From Hydractinia symbiolongicarpus (lineage: Eukaryota > Cnidaria > Hydrozoa > Anthoathecata > Hydractiniidae), in contig NC_079881.1 in assembly GCF_029227915.1 (NCBI RefSeq), forward strand, positions 23,537,501 to 23,601,500: DNA of 64,000 nt, in the 5' to 3' direction. Shown one piece after another: positions 24,691-36,560 of this stretch (the first letter of the stretch is position 1; each line of letters opens with the position of its first letter). Position numbers and translations under genes: made by a program. Under the pieces are notes generated by a model, which saw only the letters and a list, made by a program, of their open reading frames with translations, was not told where the DNA came from and made no database searches.

Positions 24691-27600
24691 TGGTCACTGT
24701 GGTAGCGCTTTATTACAAAATTAAGATAAACAAGTCATTTTTTACTGTTGGACCAATCCTAGCCGTCGGCTCGCGCTGAAGAAATAGAGACAGTTTCAAA
24801 ACCTACATTTCATTTACTTTCTAACGGTGTCAATCCGTTTGAGTTACAACGGTTGCGTCACATATTTGTACCAACATTTATTTAGTGATTTTCTTCCGAT
24901 ATTACTAAGTTGTATTGCTTTTAACAGTGAAACGATTGACTGTAGGAATTATTAGAACTGATTCTGGACTGCGACTTTATAAATGTGATAAATGAGCCAA
25001 TTGGTCTCCAAGGAATAACATTCTTCTTAATTTGACATGACTGCTGGAATTCATCGATTACATTAGGCTCTGTGGTAACGCTTTATTTAAAAATTTAGAT
25101 AAATAAGTCTTTTTTTGCTGTGGGACCAACCCTAGCCGTTAGCGCGCGCTGAAGATATAGAGACAGTTTCAAAAACTCCATTTCATTGACTTTTTAACGG
25201 TGTCAATCCGTTTGAGTTACAACGGTTGCGTCACATATTTGTACCAACATTTATTTAGTGATTTTCTTCCGATATTACTAAGTTGTATTGCTTTTAACAG
25301 TGAAACGATTGACTGTAGGAATTATTAGAACTGATTCTGGACTGCGACTTTATAAATGTGATAAATGAGCCAATTGGTCTCCAAGGAATAACATTCTTCT
25401 TAATTTGACATGACTGCTGGAATTCATCGATTACATTAGGCTCTGTGGTAACGCTTTATTTAAAAATTTAGATAAATAAGTCTTTTTTTGCTGTGGGACC
25501 AACCCTAGCCGTTAGCGCGCGCTGAAGATATAGAGACAGTTTCAAAAACTCCATTTCATTGACTTTTTAACAGTGTCAATCCGTTTGCGTTACAACGGTT
25601 GCGTCACATATTCGTACCAACATGTATTTAGCGATAGTATTCGGATATTAATAGGTTGCATCGCTTTTAACAGTGAAACGTTTGACTGTGGGATTTAATT
25701 GAACTGACTTTGGACTTTGACCTTATAAATGTGATAAATGAGCCAGTTTGACTGCAAGAAATAACATTCTTATTAATCTGACATGATTGCTGGAAGTCAG
25801 CGATTACACTGGGCGCAGTGGTAGCGTTTTATTTAAAAATTTAGATAAATAAGTCTTTTTTTACTGTGGGACCAATCCTAGCCGTCGGCTCGCGCTGAAG
25901 AAATAGAGACAGTTTCAAAAACTACATTTCATTTACTTTCTAACGGTGTCAATCCGTTTGAGTTACAACGGTTGCGTCACATATTTGTACCAACATTTAT
26001 TTAGTGATTTTCTTCCGATATCACTAAGTTGTATTGCTTTTAACAGTGAAACGATTGACTGTAGGAATTATTAGAACTGATTCTGGACTGCGACCTTATA
26101 AATGTGATAAATGAGCCAATTGGTCTCCAAGGAATAACATTCTTCTTAATTTGACATGACTGCTGGAATTCATCGATTACATTAGGCTCTGTGGTAGCGC
26201 TTTATTTAAAAATTTAGATAAATAAGTCTTTTTTTGCTGTGGGACCAATCCTAGCCGTTAGCGCGCGCTGAAGATATAGAGACAGTTTCAAAAACTCCAT
26301 TTCATTGACTTTTTAACAGTGTCAATCCGTTTGCGTTACAACGGTTGCGTCACATATTCGTACCAACATGTATTTAGCGATAGTATTCGGATATTAATAG
26401 GTTGCATCGCTTTTAACAGTGAAACGTTTGACTGTGGGATTTAATTGAACTGACTTTGGACTTTGACCTTATAAATGTGATAAATGAGCCAGTTTGACTG
26501 CAAGAAATAACATTCTTATTAATCTGACATGATTGCTGGAAGTCAGCGATTACACTGGGCGCTGTGGTAGCGTTTTATTTAAAAATTTAGATAAATAAGT
26601 CTTTTTTTACTGTGGGACCAATTCTAGCCGTTAGTTCGCGCTTAAGAAATAGAAACAGTACCAAAGACTATATTTCATTGACTTTCTAGCGGTATAAATC
26701 CGTTTGAGTTACAACGGTTGCGTCACATATTCGTACCAACATGTATTTAGCGATAGTATTCGGATATTACTAGGTTGCATCGCTTTTAGAAGTGAAACGA
26801 TTGACTGTGGGACTTAATTGAACTGATTTTGGACTTTGACCTTATAAATATGATAAATGAGGCAGTTTGACTACAAGAAGTAACATTGTTCTTAATTTGA
26901 CATGATTGCTGGAACTCAGCGATTACACTGGGCGCTGTGGTAGCGCTTTATTAAAAAATTAAGATAAATAAGTCATTTTTAACTGTGGGACAAATCCTAG
27001 CCGTAGTTCGCGCTGAAGAAATAGAGACAGTTTCAAAAACTACCTTTCATTGACTTTCTAACGGTGTCAATCCGTTTGAGTTACAACGGTTGCGTCACAT
27101 ATTCGTACCAACATGTATTTGGTGATTTTCTTCCCATATTACTAAGTTGTATTGTTTTTAACAGTGAAACGATTGACTGTGGGAATAAATAGAACTGATT
27201 CTGGACTGTGACCTTATAAATGTGATAAATGAGTCAATTGGTGTCCAAAGAATAACATTCTTCTTAATTTGACATGATTGCTGGAATTCAGCGGTTACAT
27301 TAGGCTCTGTGGTAGCGCTTTATATAAAAATTTAGATAATTAAGTCTTTTCTTACTGTGGGACCAATCCTGGCCGTTAGCACGCGCTGAATAAATAGGAA
27401 CAGTTTCAAAAACTCCATTTCATTGACTTTTTAACAGTGTCAATCCGTTTGCGTTACAACGGTTGCGTCACATATTCGTACCAACATGTATTTAGCGATA
27501 GTATTCGGATATTACTAGGTTGCATCGCTTTTAACAGTGAAACGTTTGACTGTGGGACTTAATTGAACTGACTTTGGACTTTGACCTTATAAATGTGATA
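24691..27600. repeat. Block with single-unit and dimer tandem duplications
   Basis: Landmarks 25032, 25405, 25778, 26151, 26524, 26897, 27269. Two B units stand side by side (25032 and 25405), then A, B, A, A, B. The sequence 24820-25193 is repeated at 25193-25568 with a 373-bp offset. The segment at about 25300-25880 recurs at 26050-26620 with a 746-bp offset, sharing the variant AATCTGACATG and GGAAGTCAGCG. The body after 25778 and 26524 combines an A start with a B-like TTTAAAAATTTAG tract. Confidence 0.83.
24820..25568. repeat. One-unit (373-bp) tandem duplication, B-B
   Basis: Rare variants occur twice exactly 373 bp apart: GACTGTAGGAATTATTAG (24938 and 25311), GACTTTATAAATG, GACATGACTGCTGG, GGTAACGCTTTATT and GACCAACCCTAGCC. 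This is the smallest duplication in the window and directly breaks the AB alternation. Confidence 0.9.
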
Positions 27601-28019
27601 AATGAGCCAGTTTGACTACAAGAAATAAAATTCTTCTTAATTTGACTTGATTGCCGAAACTCAGCGATTACATTTGGCGCTGTGGTAGCGATTCATTTAC
27701 AAATTAAGATAAAAAAATCAGTTTTTACTGTGGGACCAATCCTAGCCGTTTGCGCGCGCTGAAGAAATAGAGACAGTTTCAAATACTACATTTCACTGAC
27801 TTTTTAACGGTGTCAGTCCGTTTGAGTTACAACGGTTGCGTCACATATTCGTACCAACATGTATTTAGCGATAGTATTCGGATATTGCTAGGTTGCATCG
27901 CTTTTAACAGTGAAACGCTTGACTGTGGGACTTATTTGAACTGATTTTGGACTTTGACCTTATAAATGTGATAAATGAGGCAGTTTGACTACAAGAAATA
28001 ACATTCTTCTTAATTTGAC

Positions 28020-30260
28020 ATGATTGCTGGAACTCAGCGATTACACTGGGCGCTGTGGTAGCACTTTATTAAAAAATTAAGATAAATAAGTCATTTTTTA
28101 CTGTGGGACCAATCCTAGCCGTTAGCTCGCGGTGAAGAAATAGAGACAGTTTTTAAAACTACCTTTCATTGACTTTCTAACGGTGTCAATCCGTTTGAGT
28201 TACAACGGTTGCGTCACATATTCGTACCAACATGTAGTTGGTGATATTCTTGCGATATTACTAAGTTGTATTGCTTTTAACAGTGAAACGATTGACTGTG
28301 GGAATAAATAGAACTGATTCTGGACTGTGACCTTATAAATGTAATAACTGAGTCAATTGGTGTCCAAAGAATAACACTCTTCTTAATTTGACATGATTGC
28401 TGGAATTCAGCGAATACATTAGGCTCTGTGATAGCGCTGTATTTAAAAATTTAGATAAATAATTCTTTTTTTGCTGTGGGACCAATCCTGGCCGTTAGCA
28501 CACGCTGAATAAATAGGAACAGTTTCAAAGACTACATTTCATTGACTTTCTAGCGGTATAAATCTGTTTGAGTTACAACGGTTGTGTCACATATTCATAC
28601 CAACATGTATTTAGCGATAGTATTCGGATATTACTAGGTTGCATCGCTTTTAACAGTGAAACGCTTGACTGTGGGACTTAATTGAACTGATTTTGGACTT
28701 TGACCTTATAAATGTGATAAATGAGCTAGTTTGACTACAAGAAATAACATTCTTCTTAATTTGACATGATTGCTGGAACTGAGCGATTACACTGGGCGCT
28801 CTGGTAGCACTTTATTAAAAAATTAAGATAAATAAGTCATTTTTTACTGTGGGACCAATCCTAGCCGTTAGCTCGCGGTGAAGAAATAGAGACACTTTTT
28901 AAAACTACCTTTCATTGACTTTCTAACGGTGTCAATCCGTTTGAGTTACAACGGTTGCGTCACATATTCGTACCAACATGTATTTGGTGATTTTCTTGCG
29001 ATATTACTAAGTTGTATTGTTTTTAACAGTGAAACGATTGACTGTGGGAATAAATAGAACTGATTCTGGACTGTGACCTTATAAATGTAATAACTGAGTC
29101 AATTGGTGTCCAAAGAATAACACTCTTCTTAATTTTACATGATTGCTGGAACTCAGCGATTACACTGGGCGCTGTGGTAGCACTTTATTAAAAAATTAAG
29201 ATAAATAAGTCATTTTTTACTGTGGGACCAATCCTAGCCGTTAGCTCGCGGTGAAGAAATAGAGACAGTTTTTAAAACTACCTTTCATTGACTTTCTAAC
29301 GGTGTCAATCCGTTTGAGTTACAACGGTTGCGTCACATATTCGTACCAACATGTAGTTGGTGATATTCTTGCGATATTACTAAGTTGTATTGCTTTTAAC
29401 AGTGAAACGATTGACTGTGGGAATAAATAGAACTGATTCTGGACTGTGACCTTATAAATGTAATAACTGAGTCAATTGGTGTCCAAAGAATAACACTCTT
29501 CTTAATTTGACATGATTGCTGGAATTCAGCGAATACATTAGGCTCTGTGATAGCGCTGTATTTAAAAATTTAGATAAATAATTCTTTTTTTGCTGTGGGA
29601 CCAATCCTGGCCGTTAGCACACGCTGAATAAATAGGAACAGTTTCAAAGACTACATTTCATTGACTTTCTAGCGGTATAAATCTGTTTGAGTTACAACGG
29701 TTGTGTCACATATTCATACCAACATGTATTTAGCGATAGTATTCGGATATTACTAGGTTGCATCGCTTTTAACAGTGAAACGCTTGACTGTGGGACTTAA
29801 TTGAACTGATTTTGGACTTTGACCTTATAAATGTGATAAATGAGCTAGTTTGACTACAAGAAATAACATTCTTCTTAATTTGACATGATTGCTGGAACTG
29901 AGCGATTACACTGGGCGCTCTGGTAGCACTTTATTAAAAAATTAAGATAAATAAGTCATTTTTTACTGTGGGACCAATCCTAGCCGTTAGCTCGCGGTGA
30001 AGAAATAGAGACAGTTTTTAAAACTACCTTTCATTGACTTTCTAACGGTGTCAATCCGTTTGAGTTACAACGGTTGCGTCACATATTCGTACCAACATGT
30101 ATTTGGTGATTTTCTTGCGATATTACTAAGTTGTATTGTTTTTAACAGTGAAACGATTGACTGTGGGAATAAATAGAACTGATTCTGGACTGTGACCTTA
30201 TAAATGTAATAACTGAGTCAATTGGTGTCCAAAGAATAACACTCTTCTTAATTTTACATG
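28020..30260. repeat. Three-unit (1119-bp) tandem duplication
   Basis: Private variants recur at exactly 1119 bp (3 x 373): CATGTAGTTGGTG (28231 and 29350), AATAATTCTTTTTTTGC, GGAACTGAGCG with GGGCGCTCTGG (28776 and 29895) and AATTTTACATG (29131 and 30250). Because three is odd, the duplication puts two B flanks in succession and creates the chimera at 29134. Confidence 0.92.
29134..29506. repeat. Chimeric unit: B flank joined to A body (duplication junction)
   Basis: The flank is B (GAGTCAATTGGTGTCC, AATTTTACATG) and the body after GATTGCTGGAA is A (CTCAGCGATTACACTGGGC). The same AATTTTACATG flank at 30253 continues into a normal B body. The chimera is therefore the crossover point of the three-unit duplication, which joined a B unit to an A unit in register. 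Confidence 0.9.
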
Positions 30261-32209
30261 ATTGCTGGAATTCAGCGAATACATTAGGCTCTGTGATAGC
30301 GCTGCATTTAAAAATTTAGATAAATAAGTCTTTTTTTGCTGTGGGACCAATCCTGGCCGTTAGCACACGCTGAATAAATAGGAACAGTTTCAAAGACTAC
30401 ATTTCATTGACTTTCTAGCGGTATAAATCTGTTTGAGTTACAACGGTTGTGTCACATATTCATACCAACATGTATTTAGCGATAGTATTCGGATATTACT
30501 AGGTTGCATCGCTTTTAACAGTGAAACGCTTGACTGTGGGACTTATTTGAACTGATTTTGGACTTTGACCTTATAAATGTGATAAATGAGCTAGTTTGAC
30601 TACAAGAAATAACATTCTTCTTAATTTGACATGATTGTTGGAACTCAGCGATTGCAGTGGGCGCTGTGGTAGCACTTTATTAAAAAATTAAGATAAATAA
30701 GTCATTTTTTACTGTGGGACCAATCCTAGCCGTTAGCTCGCGCTGAAGAAATAGAGACAGTTTTTAAAACTACCTTTCATTGACTTTCTAACGGTGTCAA
30801 TCCGTTTGAGTTACAACGGTTGCGTCACATATTCGTACCAACATGTATTTGGTGATTTTCTTGCGATATTACTAAGTTGTATTGCTTTTAACAGTGAAAC
30901 GATTGACTGTGGGAATAAATAGAACTGATTCTGGACTGTGATCTTATAAATGTAATAACTGAGTCAATTGGTGTCCAAAGAATAACACTCTTCTTAATTT
31001 GTCATGATTGCTCGAATTCAGCGGTTACATTAGGCTCTGTGGTAGCGCTTTATTTAAAAATTTAGATAAATAAGTCTTTTTTTGCTGTGGGACCAATCCT
31101 GGCCGTTAGCACGCGCTGAATAAATAGGAACAGTTTCAGAGACTACATTTCATTGACTTTCTAGCGGTATAAATCTGTTTGAGTTACAACGGTTCTGTCA
31201 CATATTCGTACCAACATGTATTGAGCGATAGTATTCGGATATTGCTAGGTTGCATCGCTTTTAACAGTGAAACGCTTGACTGTGGGACTTATTTGAACTG
31301 ATTTTGGACTTTGACCTTATAAATGTGATAAATGAGGCAGTTTGACTACAAGAAATAACATTCTTCTTAATTTGACATGATTGCTGGAACTCAGCGATTG
31401 CAGTGGGCGCTGTGGTAGCGCTTTATTAAAAAATTAGGACAAAGAAGTCATTTTTTATTGTGGGACCAATCCTAGTCGTTAGCTCGCGCTGAAGAAATAG
31501 AGACAGTTTCAAAAACTACCTTTCATTCACTTTCTAACGGTGTCAATCCGTTTGAGTTACAACGGTTGCGTCACATATTCGTACCAACATGTATTTGGTG
31601 ATTTTCTTCCGATATTACTAAGTTGTATTGCTTTAAACAGTGAAACGATTGACTGTGGGAATAAATAGAACTGATTCTGGACTGTGACCTCATAAATGTG
31701 ATAAATGAGTCAATTGGTGTCCAAAGAATAACATTCTTCTTAATTTAACATGATTGCTGGAATTCAGCGAATACATTAGGCTCTGTGGTAGCGCTTTATT
31801 TAAAAATTTAGATAAATAAGTCTTTTTTTGCTGTGGGACCAATCCTGGCCGTTAGCACGCGCTGAATAAATAGGAACAGTTTCAAAGACTACATTTCATT
31901 GACTTTCTAGCGGTATAAATCTGTTTGAGTTACAACGGTTCTGTCACATATTTGTACCAACATGTATTTAGCGATAGTATTCGGATATTACTAGATTGCA
32001 TCGCTTTTAACAGTGAAACGCTTGACCGTGGGACTTAATTGAACTGATTTTGGACTTTGACCTTGTAAATGTAATAAATGAACCAGTTTGACTACAAGAA
32101 ATAACATTCTTCCTAATTTGACATAAATGCTGGAACTCAGCGATTACACTGGTCACTGTGGTAGCCCTTTATTACAAAATTAAGATAAACAAGTCATTTT
32201 TTACTGTGG

Positions 32210-33900
32210 GACCAATCCTAGCCGTCGGCTCGCGCTGAAGAAATAGAGACAGTTTCAAAAACTACATTTCATTTACTTTCTAACGGTGTCAATCCGTTTG
32301 AGTTACAACGGTTGCGTCACATATTTGTACCAACATTTATTTGGTGATTTTCTTCCGATATTACTAAGTTGTATTGCTTTTAACAGTGAAACGATTGACT
32401 GTAGGAATTATTAGAACTGATTCTGGACTGCGACTTTATAAATGTGATAAATGAGCCAATTGGTCTCCAAGGAATAACATTCTTCTTAATTTGACATGAC
32501 TGCTGGAATTCATCGATTACATTGGGCTCTGTGGTAGCACTTTATTTAAAAATTTAGATAAATAAGTCTTTTTTTGCTGTGGGACCAATCCTAGCCGTTA
32601 GCGCGCGCTGAAGATATAGAGACAGTTTCAAAAACTCCATTTCATTGACTTTTTAACAGTGTCAATCCGTTTGCGTTACAACGGTTGCGTCACATATTCG
32701 TACCAACATGTATTTAGCGATAGTATTCGGATATTAATAGGTTGCATCGCTTTTAACAGTGAAACGTTTGACTGTGGTATTTAATTGAACTGACTTTGGA
32801 CTTTGACCTTATAAATATGATAAATGAGCCAGTTTGACTACAAGAAATAACATTCTTATTAATCTGACATGATTGCTGGAAGTCAGCGATTACACTGGGC
32901 GCTGTGGTAGCGTTTTATTTAAAAATTTAGATAAATAAGTCTTTTTTTACTGTGGGACCAATTCTAGCCGTTAGTTCGCGCTTAAGAAATAGAAACAGTA
33001 CCAAAGACTACATTTCATTGACTTTCTAGCGGTATAAATCCGTTTGAGTTACAACGGTTGCGTCACATATTCGTACCAACATGTATTTAGCGATAGTATT
33101 CGGATATTACTAGGTTGCATCGCTTTTAAAAGTGAAACGATTGACTGTGGGACTTAATTGAACTGATTTTGGACTTTGACCTTATAAATATGATAAATGA
33201 GGCAGTTTGACTACAAGAAGTAACATTGTTCTTAATTTGACATGATTGCTGGAACTCAGCGATTACACTGGGCGCTGTGGTAGCGCTTTATTAAAAAATT
33301 AAGATAAATAAGTCATTTTTAACTGTGGGACAAATCCTAGCCGTAGTTCGCGCTGAAGAAATAGAGACAGTTTCAAAAACTACCTTTCATTGATTTTCTA
33401 ACCGTGTCAATCCGTTTGAGTTACAACGGTTGCGTCACATATTCGTACCAACATGTATTTGGTGATTTTCTTCCGATATTACTAAGTTGTATTGTTTTTA
33501 ACAGTGAAACGATTGACTGTGGGAATAAATAGAACTGATTCTGGACTGTGACCTTATAAATGTGATAAATGAGTCAATTGGTGTCCAAAGAATAACATTC
33601 TTCTTAATTTGACATGATTGCTGGAATTCAGCGGTTACATTAGGCTCTGTGGTAGCGCTTTATATAAAAATTTAGATAATTAAGTCTTTTCTTACTGTGG
33701 GACCAATCCTGGCCGTTAGCACGCGCTGAATAAATAGGAACAGTTTCAAAAACTCCATTTCATTGACTTTTTAACAGTGTCAATCCGTTTGCGTTACAAC
33801 GGTTGCGTCACATATTCGTACCAACATGTATTTAGCGATAGTATTCGGATATTACTAGGTTGCATCGCTTTTAACAGTGAAACGTTTGACTGTGGGACTT
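32210..33900. repeat. Block shared with 25870-27560 (17 units away)
   Basis: Landmarks 32491, 32864, 33237 and 33609 correspond to 26151, 26524, 26897 and 27269 at an offset of 6340 bp. Shared private variants are GACATGACTGCTGG, AATCTGACATG with GGAAGTCAGCG, TTAGTTCGCGCTTAAG, AACAGTACCAAAGAC and AAGTAACATTGTTC. An odd unit distance shows the intervening array is not a simple run of dimers. Confidence 0.87.
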
Positions 33901-36560
33901 ATTTGAACTGATTTTGGACTTTGACCTTATAAATGAGATAAATGAGGCAGTTTGACTACAAGAAATAACATTCTTCTTAATTTGACATGATTGCTGGAAC
34001 TCAGCGATTGCAGTGGGCGCTGTGGTAGCGCTTTATTAAAAAATTAAGACAAATAAGTCATTTTTTACTGTGGGACCAATCCTAGCTGTTAGCTCGCGCT
34101 GAAGAAATAGAGACAGTTTCAAAAACTACCTTTCATTGACTTTCTAACGGTGTCAATCCGTTTGAGTTACAACGGTTGTGTCACATATTCATACCAACAT
34201 GTATTTAGCGATAGTATTCGGATATTACTAGGTTGCATCCGTTTTAACAGTGAAACGCTTGACTGTGGGACTTAATTGAACTGATTTTGGACTTTGACTT
34301 TATAAATGTGATAAATGAGCCAGTTTGACTACAAGAAAGAACATTCTTCTTAATTTGACATGATTGCTGGAACTCAGAGATTACACTGGGCGCTGTGGTA
34401 GCGCTTTATTAAAAAATTAAGATAAATAAATAATTTTTTACTGTGGGACCAATCCTAGCCGTTAGCACACGCTGAATAAGTAGGAACAGTTTCAAAGACT
34501 ACATTTCATTGACTTTCTAGCGGTATAAATCTGTTTGAGTTACAACGGTTGTGTCACATATTCATACCAACACGTATTTAGCGATAGTATTCGGATATTA
34601 CTAGGTTTCATCGCTTTTAACAGTGAAACGCCTGACTGTGGGACTTAATTGAATTGATTTTGGACTTTGACCTTATAAATGTGATAAATGAGCTAGTTTG
34701 ACTACAAGAAATAACATTCTTCTTAATTTGACATGATTGCTGGAACTCAGCGATTACACTGGGCGCTGTGGTTGCGCTTTATTAAAAAATTAAGATAAGT
34801 AAGTCATTTTTTACTGTGGGACCAGTCCTAGCCGTTAGCACGCGCTGAATAAATAGGAACAGTTTCAAAGACTACATTTCATTGACTTTCCAGCGGTATA
34901 AATCTGTTTGAGTTACAACGGTTGTGTCACATATTCATACCAACATGTATTTAGCGATAGTATTCGGATATTACTAGGTTGCATCCGTTTTAACAGTGAA
35001 ACGCTTGACTGTGGGACTTAATTGAACTGATTTTGGACTTTGACCTTATAAATGTGATAAATGAGGCAGTTTGACTACAAGAAAGAACATTCTTCTTAAT
35101 TTGACATGATTGCTGGAACTCAGCGATTACACTGGCGCTGTGGTAGCGCTTTATTAAAAAATTAAGATAAATAAATGATTTTTTTCTGTGGGACCAATCC
35201 TAGCTGTTAGCTCGTGCTGAAGAAATAGACACAGTTTTAGAAACTACCTTTCATTGACTTTCTAACGGTGTCAATCCGTTTGAGTTACAGCGGTTGCGTC
35301 ACATATTCGTACCAACATGTATTTGTGATGTTCTTCCAATATTACTAAGTTGTATAGCTTTTAACAGTGAAACGATTGACTGTGGGAATAAATAGAACTG
35401 AGTCTGGACTGTGATCTTATAAATGTGATAAATAAGTCAATTGGTGTCGAAAGAATTTCATTCTTTTTAATTTGACATGATTGCTGGAATTCAGCGAATA
35501 CATTAGGCTCTGTGGTAGCGCTTTATTTAAAAATTTAGATAAATAAGTCTTTTTTTGCTGTGGGACCAATCCTGGTCGTTAGCACACGCTGAATAAATAG
35601 GAACAGTTTCAAAGACTACATTTCATTGACTTTCTAGCGGTATAAATCTGTTTGAGTTACAACGGTTGTGTCACATATTCATACCAACATGTATTTAGCG
35701 ATAGTATTCGGATATTACTAGGTTGCATCCGTTTTAACAGTGAAACGCTTGACTGTGGGACTTAATTGAACTGATTTTGGACTTTGACTTTATAAATGTG
35801 ATAAATGAGCCAGTTTGACTACAAGAAAGAACATTCTTCTTAATTTGACATGATTGCTGGAACTCAGAGATTACACTGGGCGCTGTGGTAGCGCTTTATT
35901 AAAAAATTAAGATAAATAAATGATTTTTTACTGTGGGACCAATCCTAGCCGTTAGCACACGCTGAATAAGTAGGAACAGTTTCAAAGACTACATTTCATT
36001 GACTTTCTAGCGGTATAAATCTGTTTGAGTTACAACGGTTGTGTCACATATTCATACCAACACGTATTTAGCGATAGTATTCGGATATTACTAGGTTTCA
36101 TCGCTTTTAACAGTGAAACGCCTGACTGTGGGACTTAATTGAATTGATTTTGGACTTTGACCTTATAAATGTGATAAATGAGCTAGTTTGACTACAAGAA
36201 ATAACATTCTTCTTAATTTGACATGATTGCTGGAACTCAGCGATTACACTGGGCGCTGTGGTTGCGCTTTATTAAAAAATTAAGATAAGTAAGTCATTTT
36301 TTACTGTGGGACCAATCCTGGCCGTTAGCACGCGCTGAATAAATAGGAACAGTTTCAAAGACTACATTTCATTGACTTTCTAGCGGTATAAATCTGTTTG
36401 AGTTACAACGGTTTTGTCACATATTCATACCAACATGTATTTAGCGATAGTATTCGGATATTACTAGGTTGCATCCGTTTTAACAGTGAAACGCTTGACT
36501 GTGGGACTTAATTGAACTGATTTTGGACTTTGACTTTATAAATGTGATAAATAAGCCAGT
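33901..36560. repeat. A-rich block with four-unit displaced duplication
   Basis: Landmarks 33982, 34355, 34728, 35101, 35472, 35845, 36218. Four A flanks follow each other (33982-35101), then B, then more A. The segment at about 34170-35040 recurs at 35660-36530 with a 1490-bp offset, sharing AAGAAAGAACATTC, GGAACTCAGAGATTAC, ACACGTATTTAGCG and GAAACGCCTGACTG. Near 34170 an A body changes to B within the conserved segment (CGGTTGTGTCACATATTCATACC). The unit starting at 35101 is 371 bp. Confidence 0.82.

Larger units (their letters stand above)
27601..33900. repeat. AB block with trimer duplication and a distant copy of 25.9-27.6 kb
   Basis: Landmarks 27642-33609. It opens with the first C-like unit of the window (27642: GACTTGATTGCCGAAACTC, GCGATTCATTTACAAATT). 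A three-unit duplication follows at 28020-30260. Then come AB pairs with B variants GGTTACATTAGG and CTCGAATTCAGCG (near 31010). From about 32210 to 33900 the sequence matches 25870-27560 at 6340 bp. Confidence 0.82.
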
